Source of the DNA: Bimuria novae-zelandiae CBS 107.79
Taxonomy: Eukaryota; Ascomycota; Dothideomycetes; Pleosporales; Didymosphaeriaceae
Reading direction: 5' to 3'
Assembly: GCA_010015655.1 (NCBI GenBank)
Contig: ML976670.1
Location: 24,182-88,181, forward strand
DNA: 64,000 nt
Shown: positions 1 through 12,200 of the stretch, piece after piece
Numbering within the stretch: position 1 is the stretch's first letter
Layout of the letters: each line of letters begins with the position of its first letter
Notes under the pieces: generated by a model
Databases searched by the model: none
Told to the model about the DNA's origin: nothing
Seen by the model: only the letters and a program-made list of their open reading frames with translations
Program-made: the position numbers and the translations under genes

Positions 1-1095
1 GGTTGTTGATTTCGAGAGGTCTCCATTGCGGTGGCGGCGTGGACGGTAAGTCAGGTAAAACACCTTGTTTTTGTAAGTATTTTATGTATTTTACGAAGTT
101 AGGATCGTTGCTGACGACAGACGCAGGATTTAGCATGTTTGCATGTGCTAGCAATTTTAAAAAAGGTTAATTTTGGCTGTAAAACAAAAATTGCCGTCAT
201 CACAATTCAAATTTGGTGTTGAGATCGACTAGACGCTGATTGGCGCGTCGTTTGTGGCAGATTTTGACAGTGCGGGGGATAATAGGGCCTTGAGACTTGA
301 ATGGTAATTTGGATGAAAACAGTTTGCCGACGCGTAGCCTTTGTAATCAACATTGCAGTGGTTTATTCGACTGGTGGATATTCTTTTTGGTTCAGCTTCA
401 TACCGCAAGTGTCGACGCCATGTACCTGATCTTATCACCATGAAGAATGGATCGGAAAACGATTTGCCTAAGGCAAGCGTAAGAGTAGAAGGAAGGGCAG
501 ACCGCGATGGTCGGACAGCAGCAGAATGGATGCTTGGTCACACTCCGTACCCAGTCAACGATCTAGCAAGGACAGATCGACGATAGACTAATGCACGATT
601 TCCTTCGCGAAGTAGTTTGGAAAGACAGTGGACGCCGCTATTATGCAGCTTGGTCGAGCCAGAAGAAGGGGTTCGTAAGGCCTCTTCAGCCCCACAATAC
701 ACGCCGTACACGCGAGCCCAGCAATACAAATTATGTTATTATGCTCCGAAAGCGCCGAGCAAAAAAATCACGATTAATTAACGAAGAGCTTTTGATGAAA
801 GCTGTCATCCGGGATTGCTCTCCTCGCATTACTACTCCAGTTACGCGTCATTGTCGCGTGGCTTTCGCTTCCCCCGCAACAGCTCTAGCGAGCAAACTAC
901 GGTACCCCAAACGTCATCGTGTCGACCACCTAAAAGCTCCCGACGACGCCCACTTTCCGCAAGATCATTCGCCCACTCTAAATCGCCGAGCGTTATCGCA
1001 TTTGTGCGCTAGCATTGGAGGTGTAGCGGGCTAGTTTTTGGGACGTCCGTTGGGGTAGGAAATCATTTATAGTTTCTCCACTTCTGGTCGCAGCC
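1..1095. other. Intergenic/5' region, no supported gene
   Basis: GC-balanced DNA upstream of the dehydrogenase gene. Short open frames exist on both strands, but none resembles a known protein and none has supporting splice structure. A minus-strand ATG lies at 24-26 and could be the start of a gene running off the left edge, but only eight codons are visible. The last 200 bases presumably hold the promoter and 5' leader of the gene starting at 1096. Confidence 0.5.
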
Positions 1096-2889
1096 ATGCG
1101 TTCTTTCGCAGCTTGCACAAGAGCGATTGCGCGACAACAAGGCTTTAAGAGTTACGTACAGAAGAACTCACTGCCGGTCATACTTCAGAGGACTTACGCA
1201 ATGGGTCACTCCGTGCCGCCGGTAAGTATGGAATGAGGTATACATCGCGACTGCCTCACGACAATGATGTAAGCGATTGTAGTATCGTAGCAGTACTGAC
1301 GTGGGATAGCTCAACGACAAGTCGCTCCTTAAGGAGGCTCAGACGTATGTCAATGGAGAATGGATAGGCGCAAAGTCGGGCAAGACCTTCGAGGTCTACG
1401 GTGCGCAGATGCGACTCCCTCTACACGCTTCTGAACTGACCACGACGCAGACCCTGCGACTGGCAAACTCATAGGAACACAGCCCGAAATGGACCGCGCC
1501 GACACCGAAGCCGCAATCGCAGCAGCCGCCGCAGCTTTCCCAGAGTGGCGCAAGACAACCGGTCGCCAACGGTCGAAGCTCCTGCGTAAATGGTACGACT
1601 TGATTATGGAGAATGCCGACGATATCGCGAAGTTGATAACGTGGGAGAATGGCAAGCCCATGGCGGATGCAAAGGGCGAGGTCACATATGCGGCCAACTT
1701 CTTTGAGTGGTTCTCGGAGGAGGCACCCAGAGTGTATGGGAACACGATACCTGCAAGTATCGCAGGGAACAGGGTGTTCACTATCAACGAGCCTGTTGGT
1801 GTGTGCGGACTGATCACACCGTGAGTCCTCTCGAGACGGCACCCACGCCTCTGCTAAAGCCTGTCCAGATGGAACTTCCCGGCCGCCATGATAACCCGCA
1901 AGATCGGTCCAGCGTTGGCAGCGGGCTGCACAGTCGTCGCAAAGTCTCCAGGAGAGACTCCCTTCACAGCAGCCGCTCTCGCAGAACTCGGGCATCGCGC
2001 TGGCGTGCCCAAAGGAGTCATCAACTTCGTCACCGCACTGAAGAACACACCCGAAGTCGGCGAGACCCTCACCACCTCCAAAACCGTCAAGAAAGTTTCA
2101 TTCACCGGCTCCACGGGTGTAGGCAAGCTCCTCATGAAGCAATCTTCAGACACCTTGAAGAAGCTCTCCTTCGAGCTCGGCGGAAACTCCCCTTTCATCG
2201 TCTTCGACGACGCCGATCTCGACACCGCCGTCACCGGCGCCATAGCTTCCAAGTTCCGCTCCTCGGGCCAGACGTGCGTGTGCGCTAACAGACTCTACGT
2301 CCAATCAGGCATATACGATGCCTTCGCAAAGAAGTTCGTTGAGAAAGTCAAGGGCTTCAAGGTTGGTGGCGGCTACGACGAGGGCGTCACCCACGGTCCG
2401 CTGATCCACGATCGCGCTGTTTCAAAAGTAGACGCGCATGTGCGCGACGCCGAGAAGCAGGGTGGTAAGGTCCTCATTGGTGGACAAAAGCTTCCTGACC
2501 TTGGGGAGAACTTCTACCAACCTACTGTTATTCGCGACATGACGGCTGACATGCAGCTCGCGAACGAAGAGACATTCGGTCCTGTCGCTGGTTTGTTCAA
2601 GTTCGACACGGAGGCCGAGGTCGTCAAGTTGGCTAATGCCTCTGATGTCGGTCTTGCTGGGTACTTCTTCAGCCGCGATATTCAACGGTGCTACAGGGTC
2701 GCTGAGGCACTTGAAGTGGGTATGGTAGGTGTGAACACGGGTTTGATCTCTGACCCTGCCGCACCATTTGGTGGTGTCAAGGAGAGTGGTTTCGGGCGTG
2801 AGGGCAGCTCCTTAGGTATCAAGGAGTACGAGGTCACAAAGATGATAACGCTCGGCGGGATGGGAGAGCCGCTTCAGGGCACGACATAA
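1096..2889 (+). CDS. uga2: Succinate-semialdehyde dehydrogenase [NADP+]
   Basis: Aldehyde dehydrogenase superfamily enzyme that oxidises succinate semialdehyde to succinate, the last step of the GABA shunt. Four exons fit: 1096-1221, 1310-1400, 1451-1820 and 1869-2889. Introns begin GTAAGT, GTGCGC and GTGAGT, all end in AG, and the phases match, giving 535 residues. Visible signatures are the NAD(P)-site GSTGVGK region, the general-base motif FELGGNSP (Glu near residue 298) and the catalytic motif SSGQTCVCANR (Cys near residue 332). The C-terminal block PFGGVKESGFGREGS is typical of bacterial/fungal SSADH. The first ~40 residues are rich in Arg, Ser and Ala with no acids, which fits a mitochondrial presequence. 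Start chosen because it is the first ATG that splices in frame. Confidence 0.93.
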
Positions 2890-3215
2890 GTAATCAAGTG
2901 CCAGAACTGAAGTATAGTTCATATACAGGTGACGATTATGACCAATGTAAATAGGAAAGCATGGCGTCTTGAACACGATTCGATGTAACGTCAGAGATTG
3001 AGTGAAACAGAACTGAGCATAACATTGAAGACTATGGGGCCCGTCCCGTACACTGCACGTCAAAGTATCAGACCCAGCAAGGAAAAGAAACGCACAGAAG
3101 GGCATGTACCCAACACAACGATCGCTAATTCGACACGTTCCACTTCATGGGCTTCTGCGGATTATCCGGGCCAATCTACAGTTCTGTCAGCGCACCTGCA
3201 CAGCCTGCGATGCAT
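2890..3215. other. Convergent intergenic region
   Basis: Space between the stop of the dehydrogenase gene (+) and the 3' end of the unrecognised minus-strand gene. It should hold both 3' UTRs. No other gene or repeat seen. Confidence 0.5.
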
Positions 3216-4344
3216 CTACGGCCTTACCTTCGGCTTATCCTGCTTCGGCTTTACCTCCGGCACCGGAAGCGACTTCCTCACTGATAGATCTTGCAGCATA
3301 TCTGGGTCCCACATGCCCAGATCTTTCGGATCGAATTCGGCCACCGATTTCTTCAATGGATCGAGTTTCTCTCCCGTCTTTACTAGGGGGTTTGCGTCGC
3401 TGCTTTTCGGGTCTGTGGAGAGAGATCACGGTTAGTGCGGAGATGAGTGAGGTTCAGGGCGTTTACACGGCTGGAAGGTATCGTTTTCCTTGAGGCCTTT
3501 TGCCCATATTGGTAGCTCTAGCCAGGCTGTTAATACTGGATCTAGGTAGGAAGGGTTGTGAGCCTTACTTAAGGGTCTCTCGATCGTAGGCCCAGGTTCG
3601 GTTGGCTGCGTGGGGAAGAAGCCCGATGTTCTGCCGTCTATTCAGCTCAGGGTTATTCGGTCCAGAGTGCTGGGTGGGCGTACACGCCTTCGCCTGTGCG
3701 CCGGTCTGAGGCGCGAAGGACGCGGGATCGTGCGTTGACTCGAGCAGGGGGCCTTTCCAGGGGAGCTTCTCGCCCGTAGCCTTTGGCGGTTGGGAATCGT
3801 TCCAGTCTTTGGAGACGTCTGTCCAAAGCCCTACGTCAGCGAAGTCGAGGTGATCGACTAGAGGACGCTGTGGCTCACCCGTGTAATCCTTTTTAACTGG
3901 CTGTTCGGCTTTGGACCCGGTGTCGGCCTTGATGATGTCCTTCATCTGCTGGTGGTCCTGCTGGTGTTTGTGATAGGGGGTCGAAGAAGGAAAAAACTAG
4001 ATGAATTTAAGTCAGGGCCACCTTGGGGTTGTAGATCAAGAGCAAATACCATCCTTGGGCTTGGAAACTCCCGTCTTGGGGTTGACTGCAGTTCTACTGT
4101 TAGTATTTTCACAGGCAGATTACGCACTGGGTAGTCGCTCACTTCCGATCACCATCAACGGATTGTCATCTTGCTTCGGCTTCAGCAACACATCGTCATC
4201 ATGCTTTTTGAAAGTATCTTTATCTCCTTTCGTTACCTTGGAGAGGTCGTGGTCTGCTCTGATGGGCTTCGTAAAGCCTAGTGTACGATCACCGTCTGGT
4301 CGGCGTGGTAGTGAATTGTTACGCTTCTTCGTGGGATGCGGCAT
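3216..4344 (-). CDS. Hypothetical protein, five-exon gene, structure partly unresolved
   Basis: Not recognised. Reading the minus strand from the ATG at 4344, a hydrophilic coding sequence can be followed through approximate exons 4344-4143, 4085-4050, 3957-3686, 3630-3469 and 3399-3216, ending in TAG. The last three exons join in frame. They hold conserved-looking sequence such as SKAHNPSYLDPVLTAW and a short Lys/Pro-rich tail. The second small exon does not keep the phase with the third, so one splice site (around 4050-4150) is wrong or there is an indel. No signal peptide, membrane segment or known domain is visible; the product is ~285 residues and charged. It lies convergent to the dehydrogenase gene. 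Coding status is supported by frame continuity over introns, not by homology. Confidence 0.55.
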
Positions 4345-5143
4345 GTTTTCTGGAAAGGACAAATGAAAGAAGGAAAGCAGATAGGCTAAACTCTGACGCA
4401 GAGAAGATACGTGGGTGAAATTATATGGAGATGGTACACAAATGCCCACCTTTGGAGTCGTGCTCCAGATAGGCCTTGCTTCTGAACGTCTCAGCTACTC
4501 CTCCGAATCTAGAACCTTAAAATTGACCCCGCAGGCAATTCATCTGCCTTCTGCATAGGTCTCGTCTCGGACCCTTTGGTGCACCAAGCCTCTAGGTTGC
4601 TTTGAAGCATCTACAATGGTGAGGCTGGCTGAAGATCATACTAGTGAAGGCGGTTCGCGTAGGCCCGCTGGATCTGCATTCTTTAGTGCGGTAGGAGAGC
4701 AGGCCGTAGCGACGGAGGGCCCGAAACAAGCGAAGGTAGACAAGCGAACTCGGTGGGATGATTTGACTGCCATTGCATTGGTTTTTCTGACGGCGCAGGG
4801 CTGGAGCATGGCAGTGTTGGCGATGCATTCGCGAGGTGGTGACACGGGACGTGTTTGGAGGTCAGGCGCACATGAGAGATGAAGTGGGAGAACTATGTTG
4901 AGAAAATGACTGCTCCTTCTTCGCGATGTGAACCCCGTGTTAAGAATGGAAAACTCGGACATTTGATGTCGTACGTTGTTTACAACCTCGGGTGTGATGC
5001 GCAGAAGGTTTCTTGAGTTATACATACCTACAGAACAGAGTTAGAAAGGCACATGGACGAGTAGCATTTCGATAAATTATCATAGAGACTCTAATGGAAA
5101 AAATGCAGCAACTATATACGCCGTAACCTAAGACTACGTGTGT
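4345..5143. other. Intergenic region, nothing recognised
   Basis: GC-balanced sequence between two minus-strand genes. Overlapping short frames occur on both strands (for example 4616-4882 plus and 4636-5025 minus), but neither resembles a known family nor shows introns, so I do not call them. It should contain the 5' end of the gene starting at 4344 and the 3' flank of the gene ending at 5144. Confidence 0.4.
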
Positions 5144-6853
5144 TCATTCGTCAACTGGGTGGAAAGCCCGATATGTGCCGAAGAGCTCGAACTTGCCCTC
5201 CGTCACTCCACTGATATCAACATCATCCGTATTCAGATCTACCAGACTGACCTTCCATTCCGTAAACGGGCCTGGCGCTGCATACACGCTCTCTGGAGAG
5301 CGGCTAACCCTTGAGAAATTCACGATATCCCCGCTAGTTGTATCATCAACGTCGAAGGAGCCGTCTGCGAAGATCCGGTAGGAGAAGGACACCGGGATCG
5401 GATCGTGACTGAAAGTAAGCTTGTCGCCCGTGGGACTGATCAAGGTCTCCGGTCCCGAGTGCACCAATTTGATGCTCACGAGTCGGCTTTGAGTGAAACG
5501 ATGATCATGCTTGTCGGCATCGTTTGCGCTCCCATGAGAAAATGGCACACGGGGAGCTGAACTCGCTACGCTACTAGTCTGAAGGTGCTTCTTCAGCTTC
5601 AGACCTTTCAACCAAAAGCGTACGCGGTAGATGCAGACAGCGGCGCACCCGATGAAGTCGGATCGAGTCTGCCCCTCCGTTTCTACCGTCTGGTAGATTG
5701 GCGGCACAGAGACCCGGACTTCGCCTGTCTTGAGAAGATTCTGGAACTGCAAGCGCGATAAATTGTGGTACTTTCCGATACCATCGTTTTCGAAGTTGCG
5801 TGGGAAGAGCGCTGCATCTGAGCCCTGCTTTTCGCGCACGTCGCGCAGTCGGTTGCAGAGTTTGTTGCGCATTTCAACTAGATAGCCGCATGTCATTGAA
5901 AGCACGGCCTCCTCTGGGACGGCATCTTGGAATGCGTTGGCCTGCTCCTGGGCGGCTTCTTCCATGAAGTCCGCCGTGGTAAGCATTTCGTAGCGCAGGG
6001 ATCTCTGAATGAGATTCAGCAGCTTCATAACTCGAGCTCGACTATTGTCGTATATGGATTCCAGAAGGTTGGTGGCAAAGCGTAGCTCTTCTCCGGCATT
6101 GTTCTCTCGTTCGAGCATGCCGTTCTTCATCTCAATTCTTCGTTGCTCGTAGGATTCGATCTCCGCACGCTTGGCTAGCATCGTGCGCAAAATCATATTG
6201 TATTCTACTTTGTTCGCATTGCGTACGAGGACAAGAGTGGCCAGCCTCTTCAGAAAGGCCTTGGCTTGACTGGCTGACTTGCCAAAGCTGTCGTCGGAGA
6301 ACTGGTCTAGAATGGCTTCGACCGTCGCAGCGTCTGCCAGGAGCTTCATACTGAAGTCCTTATCAAGTTCAACCGAGCCTTCGCGGTTACCGTTGAGGTC
6401 GAGCATCTCTTGCTTCAGCTTGGATGCGTTCTCAGAACCTTTCTTGAGTGACCGGACGATGTAGTTCTTTGGTATCGGGTTACCAGAAGCGTCGGGGACG
6501 GACGTAAGACCCTCGTACACTAGAGCACCGGCCTGAGCAGCTGCCATTTCTCTGGTGGGATTGCCAGCGACGTTCAATAATCCGTTGATGAGAGACTTTG
6601 GGCTTATCTCGAAATGCGCATTCACCTCATCAGTCAGCCGCAGCATGCCCGTTTCGGCATCTTCTTTCGCTTTAAGGATATCATCATGCCTTATGGTATC
6701 TGCTAGCATGCGGTATTTGTCAGCTAACGTGGTGTTGATCTGTTGTAGCTCCTCCTTGATGCCAGCAATGGCACAGTCAATGCGTCCACTGATAGATTTC
6801 ACATGCTTGTCGAGCTTGTCCTTCTGCTCAGACTCGTTCAGGTAGGTGAGATA
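5144..6853 (-). pseudogene. C-terminal part of a transposon-split host gene
   Basis: Open minus-strand frame of about 570 codons ending TGA/TAG-clean at 5144. It has no ATG at its 5' end: the frame simply runs into the CGTTG target site of the LTR element at 6859. Residues in the first two thirds are helical and charged, with probable coiled coil (roughly 6800-5850). The last third is beta-rich. No catalytic motif or family recognised. The upstream parts of the gene lie at 20293-20272 and 27752-27252 (see those entries), and the frame is continuous when the inserts and duplicated target bases are ignored. This fragment is not RIP-mutated, and its open frame implies a fairly recent split or a late first insertion. 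It could still be expressed from an internal start, but I see no evidence. Confidence 0.75.
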
Positions 6854-6858
6854 CGTTG

Positions 6859-6992
6859 TGTGACATCGAGAAAGAGTATTGAGGCAATCGTTGTTTTGAT
6901 TGAGAAGCTACTCTACGGAGCTATATACTGTGTATCACGTGCACGGGCCGCACGTACGCGGGTGGCCCAAGCTTCCATACTGAACTGTCGCA
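6859..6992 (-). repeat. Left LTR of element X (3' LTR)
   Basis: 134 bp direct repeat partner of 20133-20266. Differences between the two are nearly all C/T or G/A transitions, with the right copy more A/T-rich. The left copy keeps GC-rich stretches such as GGGCCGCACGTACGCGGG. Next to it, CGTTG is the target duplication. Confidence 0.85.
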
Positions 6993-7856
6993 CACCCCCT
7001 CAGTTTCATGTCGATTAAGAGGTGAAGCTAAAATCTTACTTAATTAGGTAACTAGATATATAAAATTATTATTACTATTAACGCTGCTCTAGAGGTGCTA
7101 CGTAATATTAACTAGGTATAGCTATTAGATAAACTCCTAATATTTAGCCATTAAGAGGACTTTAGTAAGTCTATTAGTAGCTGTCTTGTCTATAGGGACT
7201 CTTTTAATAATAAGTTATTAAGCCTTTACCTCTTATTAAATATTAACGTGTTAAACTTTTATATATAGTTAATTAAGTTCCTTATTAATAATTCTAACTA
7301 TTTATTAATTATTATAGTAGATAGTAGGTAGTATACCTACCTTAAATAAAATACTATTACAGAAGCGTAGCTACTATACTATTTATAAGCTAGTAAAAGA
7401 GATTAAAAGTAGCTTTAATTTAGTAGTAAACTTAGTAACTATACGCTAGATAGTCGCCTTCTAGTTAATAATTATACTATAAAGAAAAAATTATTATCTT
7501 TATAAGCTTTAGTAATTTTTTTTTTACTTAATTGTGTATAATACGTTTAATACTATAAAAAAATTATAATAGCTTTAATTATTTAAAATAACTTTTATAA
7601 TACTATTATTATAGGAGTCCTTAATAGCGTAATATTAAGTTATAAGTAAGTATCGCTAGACGCGTTGTATAGCTACGATACATAATTACCTTAATTTAGT
7701 AAAATAGTAAGTAAGGATAATATAGCTATAAGTAACGTTAGGTTATATCTAGTAAGTAATATATGCTAGGTAGTTAATAAGCTCCTAATATAGCTTTATA
7801 CGTCGAACGTTTATCTCCTTAATTAACTTATTAAAAAAGTTAATTTTAAGTAAAAA
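6993..7856 (-). other. Element X internal sequence, left part
   Basis: Strongly A/T-rich, stop-dense sequence between the left LTR of X and the target site of the nested copia element. It starts with the polypurine tract (minus strand). No readable frame; expected to be the 3' end of pol. Confidence 0.6.
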
Positions 7857-7861
7857 GTTAG

Positions 7862-8114
7862 TGTCGGTTCACAGGTAGCAAGGAATAAACAAGTAACTCT
7901 CTGTCTTTGGTATCTGGTGTCTGTCTTGTCTTGTGTGTGTGCTATGATAGTTCTATATACCTTCCTTCCAGTTCTTGTGGATGTGATAGAGTACCAGGTG
8001 GTGTAAAGGCGAAGGGGTTTCGGTACAGTATTAGGTTAACTAGAAGTAAGGGGGTACAGGGGTATAATAGGGTTACACAGTTCCCTTAGTGCGGAAGGCG
8101 AGGCTGTGCAGACA
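7862..8114 (-). repeat. 3' LTR of the nested copia element
   Basis: 253 bp, starts TGTCGG and ends CAGACA on the plus strand. It pairs with 13801-14053 at about a dozen differences, all C/T or G/A. The short open frame it contains is repeated in the other LTR and is not a gene. Confidence 0.95.
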
Positions 8115-8459
8115 CTGGCAGCTTTTCTTTTATAGTAAAAATAAGTGTGGATTAGGTGTACACTCGCTAGAGAGACTGTTTGCGAAAGTCAGAAGGTAAT
8201 AACTATAGTGGTTATTATAATTATTATTATTAGAGCTAGTTTATAGGGTCCTTACGTATTACCTATCCGTTAACTCGTACGCGCAGCGAGTTTGTACTAA
8301 TAAGAGTTTCTAAAGCTTTGTTTAGCAATATTTTTATTATAGCGTTAGCAGGGTTATCTTAGCTATTTACCTATTAAACCTTAAATAACTCCCTTCTCTC
8401 ATATAATTAACGTAAGGCCATAATATCAATTATTAGTCGTTTTTCCTTAGTCGTTCCTA

Positions 8460-9260
8460 GCTTGACAATACACTCATACAGTAAGTATGAGTCCGTACAA
8501 ACTACTAGGGGGAGAGATAGCAGACTAAGCTACTTTGTAACCATGGCAAGCGTCGAGGTAATAGAGTATGCGAGGTCAACGCCTCCTACCATTGCGTAGA
8601 TTTCTAATATAAGTACGCTCTGGGTCACGCGTTTACTCTTTGTAGAGCTCTAGTAAATAAGATTATTATAAATAGTAAACTCTGCGTTAGCAACATCTTC
8701 TATAGCTACTATAATTATATAGCTAATTTGGCTACTTAAATCTTTGTTGTTTGCGAAGGAGCCGTTAATAAAGATAAAGACTTTAGCCTAAGCTAGGTTA
8801 AGTGCCTTATAGGTAAGGCCACGATTAAGATTATTTAGTTGCCACTGTAGGCGTTTATTCAACGCGTTAACATCGTCGGCGGTAGGCTCCTAAGTTTATA
8901 CAGTAACAGAGAGGTTAAAAGTTAGCTCTAGTTAGTAGATACTCGCGATGTAGGCGCCGCGAGCCCTCTACTTAACGTACTATTATTAATAGTTAGCTAA
9001 GCTTGCGTTAATAAGATAAATCTTCTTACCTTAATCCTTTTATTATAGTAAGAGCTTGCTAGTATAATTAATTAATAAGACGTAGCTATTAAAAATTAAT
9101 AAAGTAGTAGGTGTTAGCTTCTCCTTTAGCTTAGCTATAAATGTTAACTCCTTCTCCTCTAGGTTAGAGAAACGTTTATTTGTAAGGATAAGTATGTTAT
9201 TAGTCTGCATGCCTACTATGCTAAAGGCGTCCTAAGTAGTGGTCACAAGCAGGCATGGAT
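8460..9260 (-). pseudogene. Decayed copia pol: RNase H and reverse transcriptase remnants
   Basis: Conceptual minus-strand reading shows the RNase H signature FINGSFANNKDLSSQ (around 8780-8720) followed by STKSKRVTQSVLISEIYAM (around 8640-8580), typical of fungal copia polyproteins. Further right, the reverse transcriptase core reads YNPCLLVTTT and then GMQTNNILIL (9215-9185). In intact relatives of this family the catalytic pair after QT is Asp-Asp; here both read Asn, the G-to-A outcome of RIP. Stops and frame changes interrupt everything, so no enzyme can be made. Confidence 0.85.
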
Positions 9261-12200
9261 TATACGTTAAGGTCTCTATATAAAGCTTTTCCTTGTAATA
9301 AGCGCTGTATGTTGCCTACTAATAGGTACTAGCTTTAGCTAGGCCGTATAGAGGCTTCTTAACTATTATAACTATGCTAGGTAGATACTTGTATTTAATT
9401 TCCTTAGGTAAGTAGGTAATAACTACTTAGTTAAGCTTTATGCGTGACTATACGTATGCTTAGGTAATATCTTGTAGCTAGAGCAAGATCTCTCTATTTA
9501 TTAACGGAACTCTATTACGCATAAGTGAAGGAGTAATAGCTAGTATAATTTATTAGCTAGCTTGCTAGATAGTTAGTAATTAGGTAAGGATTATTACTTT
9601 ACTATCGTCTTAATAGCCTTGCACTACAAGACGTGATTTTTTATATAAGGTAGCGGTAGTCTTGCCTTTAATTTCGCGTACTAGTCGCAATTTAAAAATC
9701 CGTCCTTAGTGCTTACCAGGATCGTATTATTCAAAGCGGAAGACTCTATTAGCAATAAGGCTATTAATTTCCTTATTATCTAATAGCTTAAATAATTAAC
9801 TAGGTGTAGTTATCCTTTACTCTTAGCGCAGCTATATAGTAAGTAGCTAGTTAATGTTCTCTTTATGCGTTATAAAGACCTCTATTATGTGAGCTTCGTT
9901 AGGCGCTGCGTGGATAGTGTACGCTATAAGAGCTACACAAGCTATCCTATAAAGGTTCGCGCGGGCTATAGTAGCTTTAGGCTTATTCTTGCTACCTTTA
10001 GGTTAGCCATATTTTTATTAAGGGAGTTTAGAAGCTTATTCTTAATGCTAGTTAGTCCTACTAGTTTCGCTATCTTTATTTTAATTATTGTCTCCGTTGT
10101 CTAGCATATCTATCAGGTGGCTATTATCCTTATTATTAATCGCTAGTGGCGTGGCTGGTTCGTTATTTATTAGGGAGGTATCCGTGTAGTACGGCTTAAT
10201 AACTGTTAAGCGGAAATTTGTAGGGCCATGCGGTAGCTATATTATACAAATCTTATTTATTATAGTAATAAGCTTATAGGGGCCTATCTATCCATCCTTC
10301 TCGCGCCAAACGCGCACATTAGAGTTAATAGGCAGTATAGTTATTTTAAGTGTTACAGGTCTATTGCGCGTTGCCAGCGTATTATTAATTTAACGCGTCT
10401 CGTATACCCGTTATACCTCTTTTATAGCCTTTTTAATAGTAGCAGCGCGTTAAGTAATTAATAGCAATAAGGGAGAGTCTTTTATTATTTATAGGTAGAC
10501 GCCGAAGACAAGGAGCGTAGGCACTAGGCCATTAGGACCTACTATATCGTTAATAGCTTTAATAGCTATTTGCAAGATAAGCTATTTGTCTATTATTATA
10601 GGTAAATTAGCTTAGATAGTCTTAAAAGCACGTTATAATAAAGTATAGTACTACTCTACCTTGCCTACGCTGTTATAAGCTTCTACAGGTACTTCTTTAA
10701 TATTAATTAATAGTGACTTAGCAAGTTACTTAAATTTAGTAGAAATAAAGTTCCTACTAGCGTTATAGATAAGATACTTAGGTGGTCTAAGGTAGGTATT
10801 AATCTAATAATGCTGTAGAGCGTCCTAAGTGCTTATAGCTAATATATCTTTAAGGAAGCAAGTAGCTTAAAAGGCGATCACGTCGTTAACTATATATAAG
10901 ATAGGTTTTCTATTTAGGTATATAATATTAATAATTACCTCGTAGTTAAAGTCTAGGTCTAGTTCCTTAAGCTTAAATCTAAAGCGTTTAGGTGCTTTCT
11001 GATTTAGTTAGCACTATTAGTAGTACTTAACGAGCTTATTAATAAGCTTCTTATAGACGTTATTATAGCTAGCGCGAATAAGCAAGTCGTAAAGCTAACA
11101 AGCTAATAGGTAGCTAAATTATTAGTAGAGCTAGCGTAGCTTAGTCTCTATAAGGTGGCAGCTGGCGGCTGCGGTGCATTTAGGTTAATTTATAAGGAGC
11201 TATAGATGGCCCCATTTACGCACAACTAGGTGTAGCTAGTTGCCCTAGACTAGTACGTTGCGCAGGTTGTCATATCTGGCGCCTAGTCTATCCATGTCGG
11301 CTAGATAGAGTAAGAATGACGTATTAGTAGGTAGCACGTAGAACGTGACTTTACTAATTACTATGTTAACGTGTAGGGTGCTTATGGATATAATTGCCTA
11401 GCCTCTACTAAAGCGGATTTAGTGCTGCTTAGCTATTAAGATATCTATTTACAAGCTTATAGCTGCCTATAAAGTAGTTACTTATAGTTCTCTAGCTATC
11501 GAGACGCCTAAGGCTCCCGTATTAGGCATAATGCCCTAAAAGACTTTCTTATTATATTAATCCTTAAACGTAAATACAGTAGCGAGCGTGTTATCTATAG
11601 CCCTAAACGCGTTAATTCGTGTAGTCGCGTAGTATACAGCTTAGTTATTTAAGTAGGCAATTGTCTAATTGCCGTTAATTATACTAGAGAACTTAGTAAT
11701 AAACTAATTTCCCTTAGTTATTATTTTAGTAGCGAGCATTTACTAGGCCTTATTATTAATTTTAATACCTTCGTACTTAGTTAGAAAAGTATAAAAGTTA
11801 GCGACGTTAGGTTGCGCGTTATATAAGTAGGCTAACACTATTTAATAAAATTTATTATAAAATTACTTGCGCTCGTCCCTAGAGTGCTTTATTAATTAGT
11901 AGCTAGGCTTACTATAAATAAAGTATTTCTTCTAAGATTACTATTGCTTAGGTTATAGTAGCTGTTAAAAGGGTGATCCTTAAGAGTTACCTTAATAGAG
12001 TCTATAATTATTAACGTCTTGCGGCGAGAAGCGCGACGAGAATTTTTATAATTTATTACTTTAACTTCTCCGTAAGCCTTTACCTCCGTAGGTCCTATTA
12101 GTCTAGTACTACTTATGGCCGTTTGCGTTAGGGTCGTCCTTATAGGGGTGTTAGAGGTTATAGTAGTTCTAATACTCCTTATTAGTAGTATATTACGTTA

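Noticed and set aside
1..26. Minus-strand ATG at 24-26 as the start of a gene leaving the window
   Set aside because: Only eight codons visible, no other support.
591..1034. 147-codon plus-strand open frame
   Set aside because: No ATG context, no homology or motif, and it lies in the promoter region of the dehydrogenase gene with overlapping frames of equal size.
4616..5025. Open frames on both strands (88 and 129 codons)
   Set aside because: They overlap, are unlike any family and have no introns; chance frames in GC-balanced DNA cannot be excluded.
7907..8089. 60-codon frame repeated at 13846-14028
   Set aside because: Lies inside the two LTRs of the copia element; repeated because the LTRs are.
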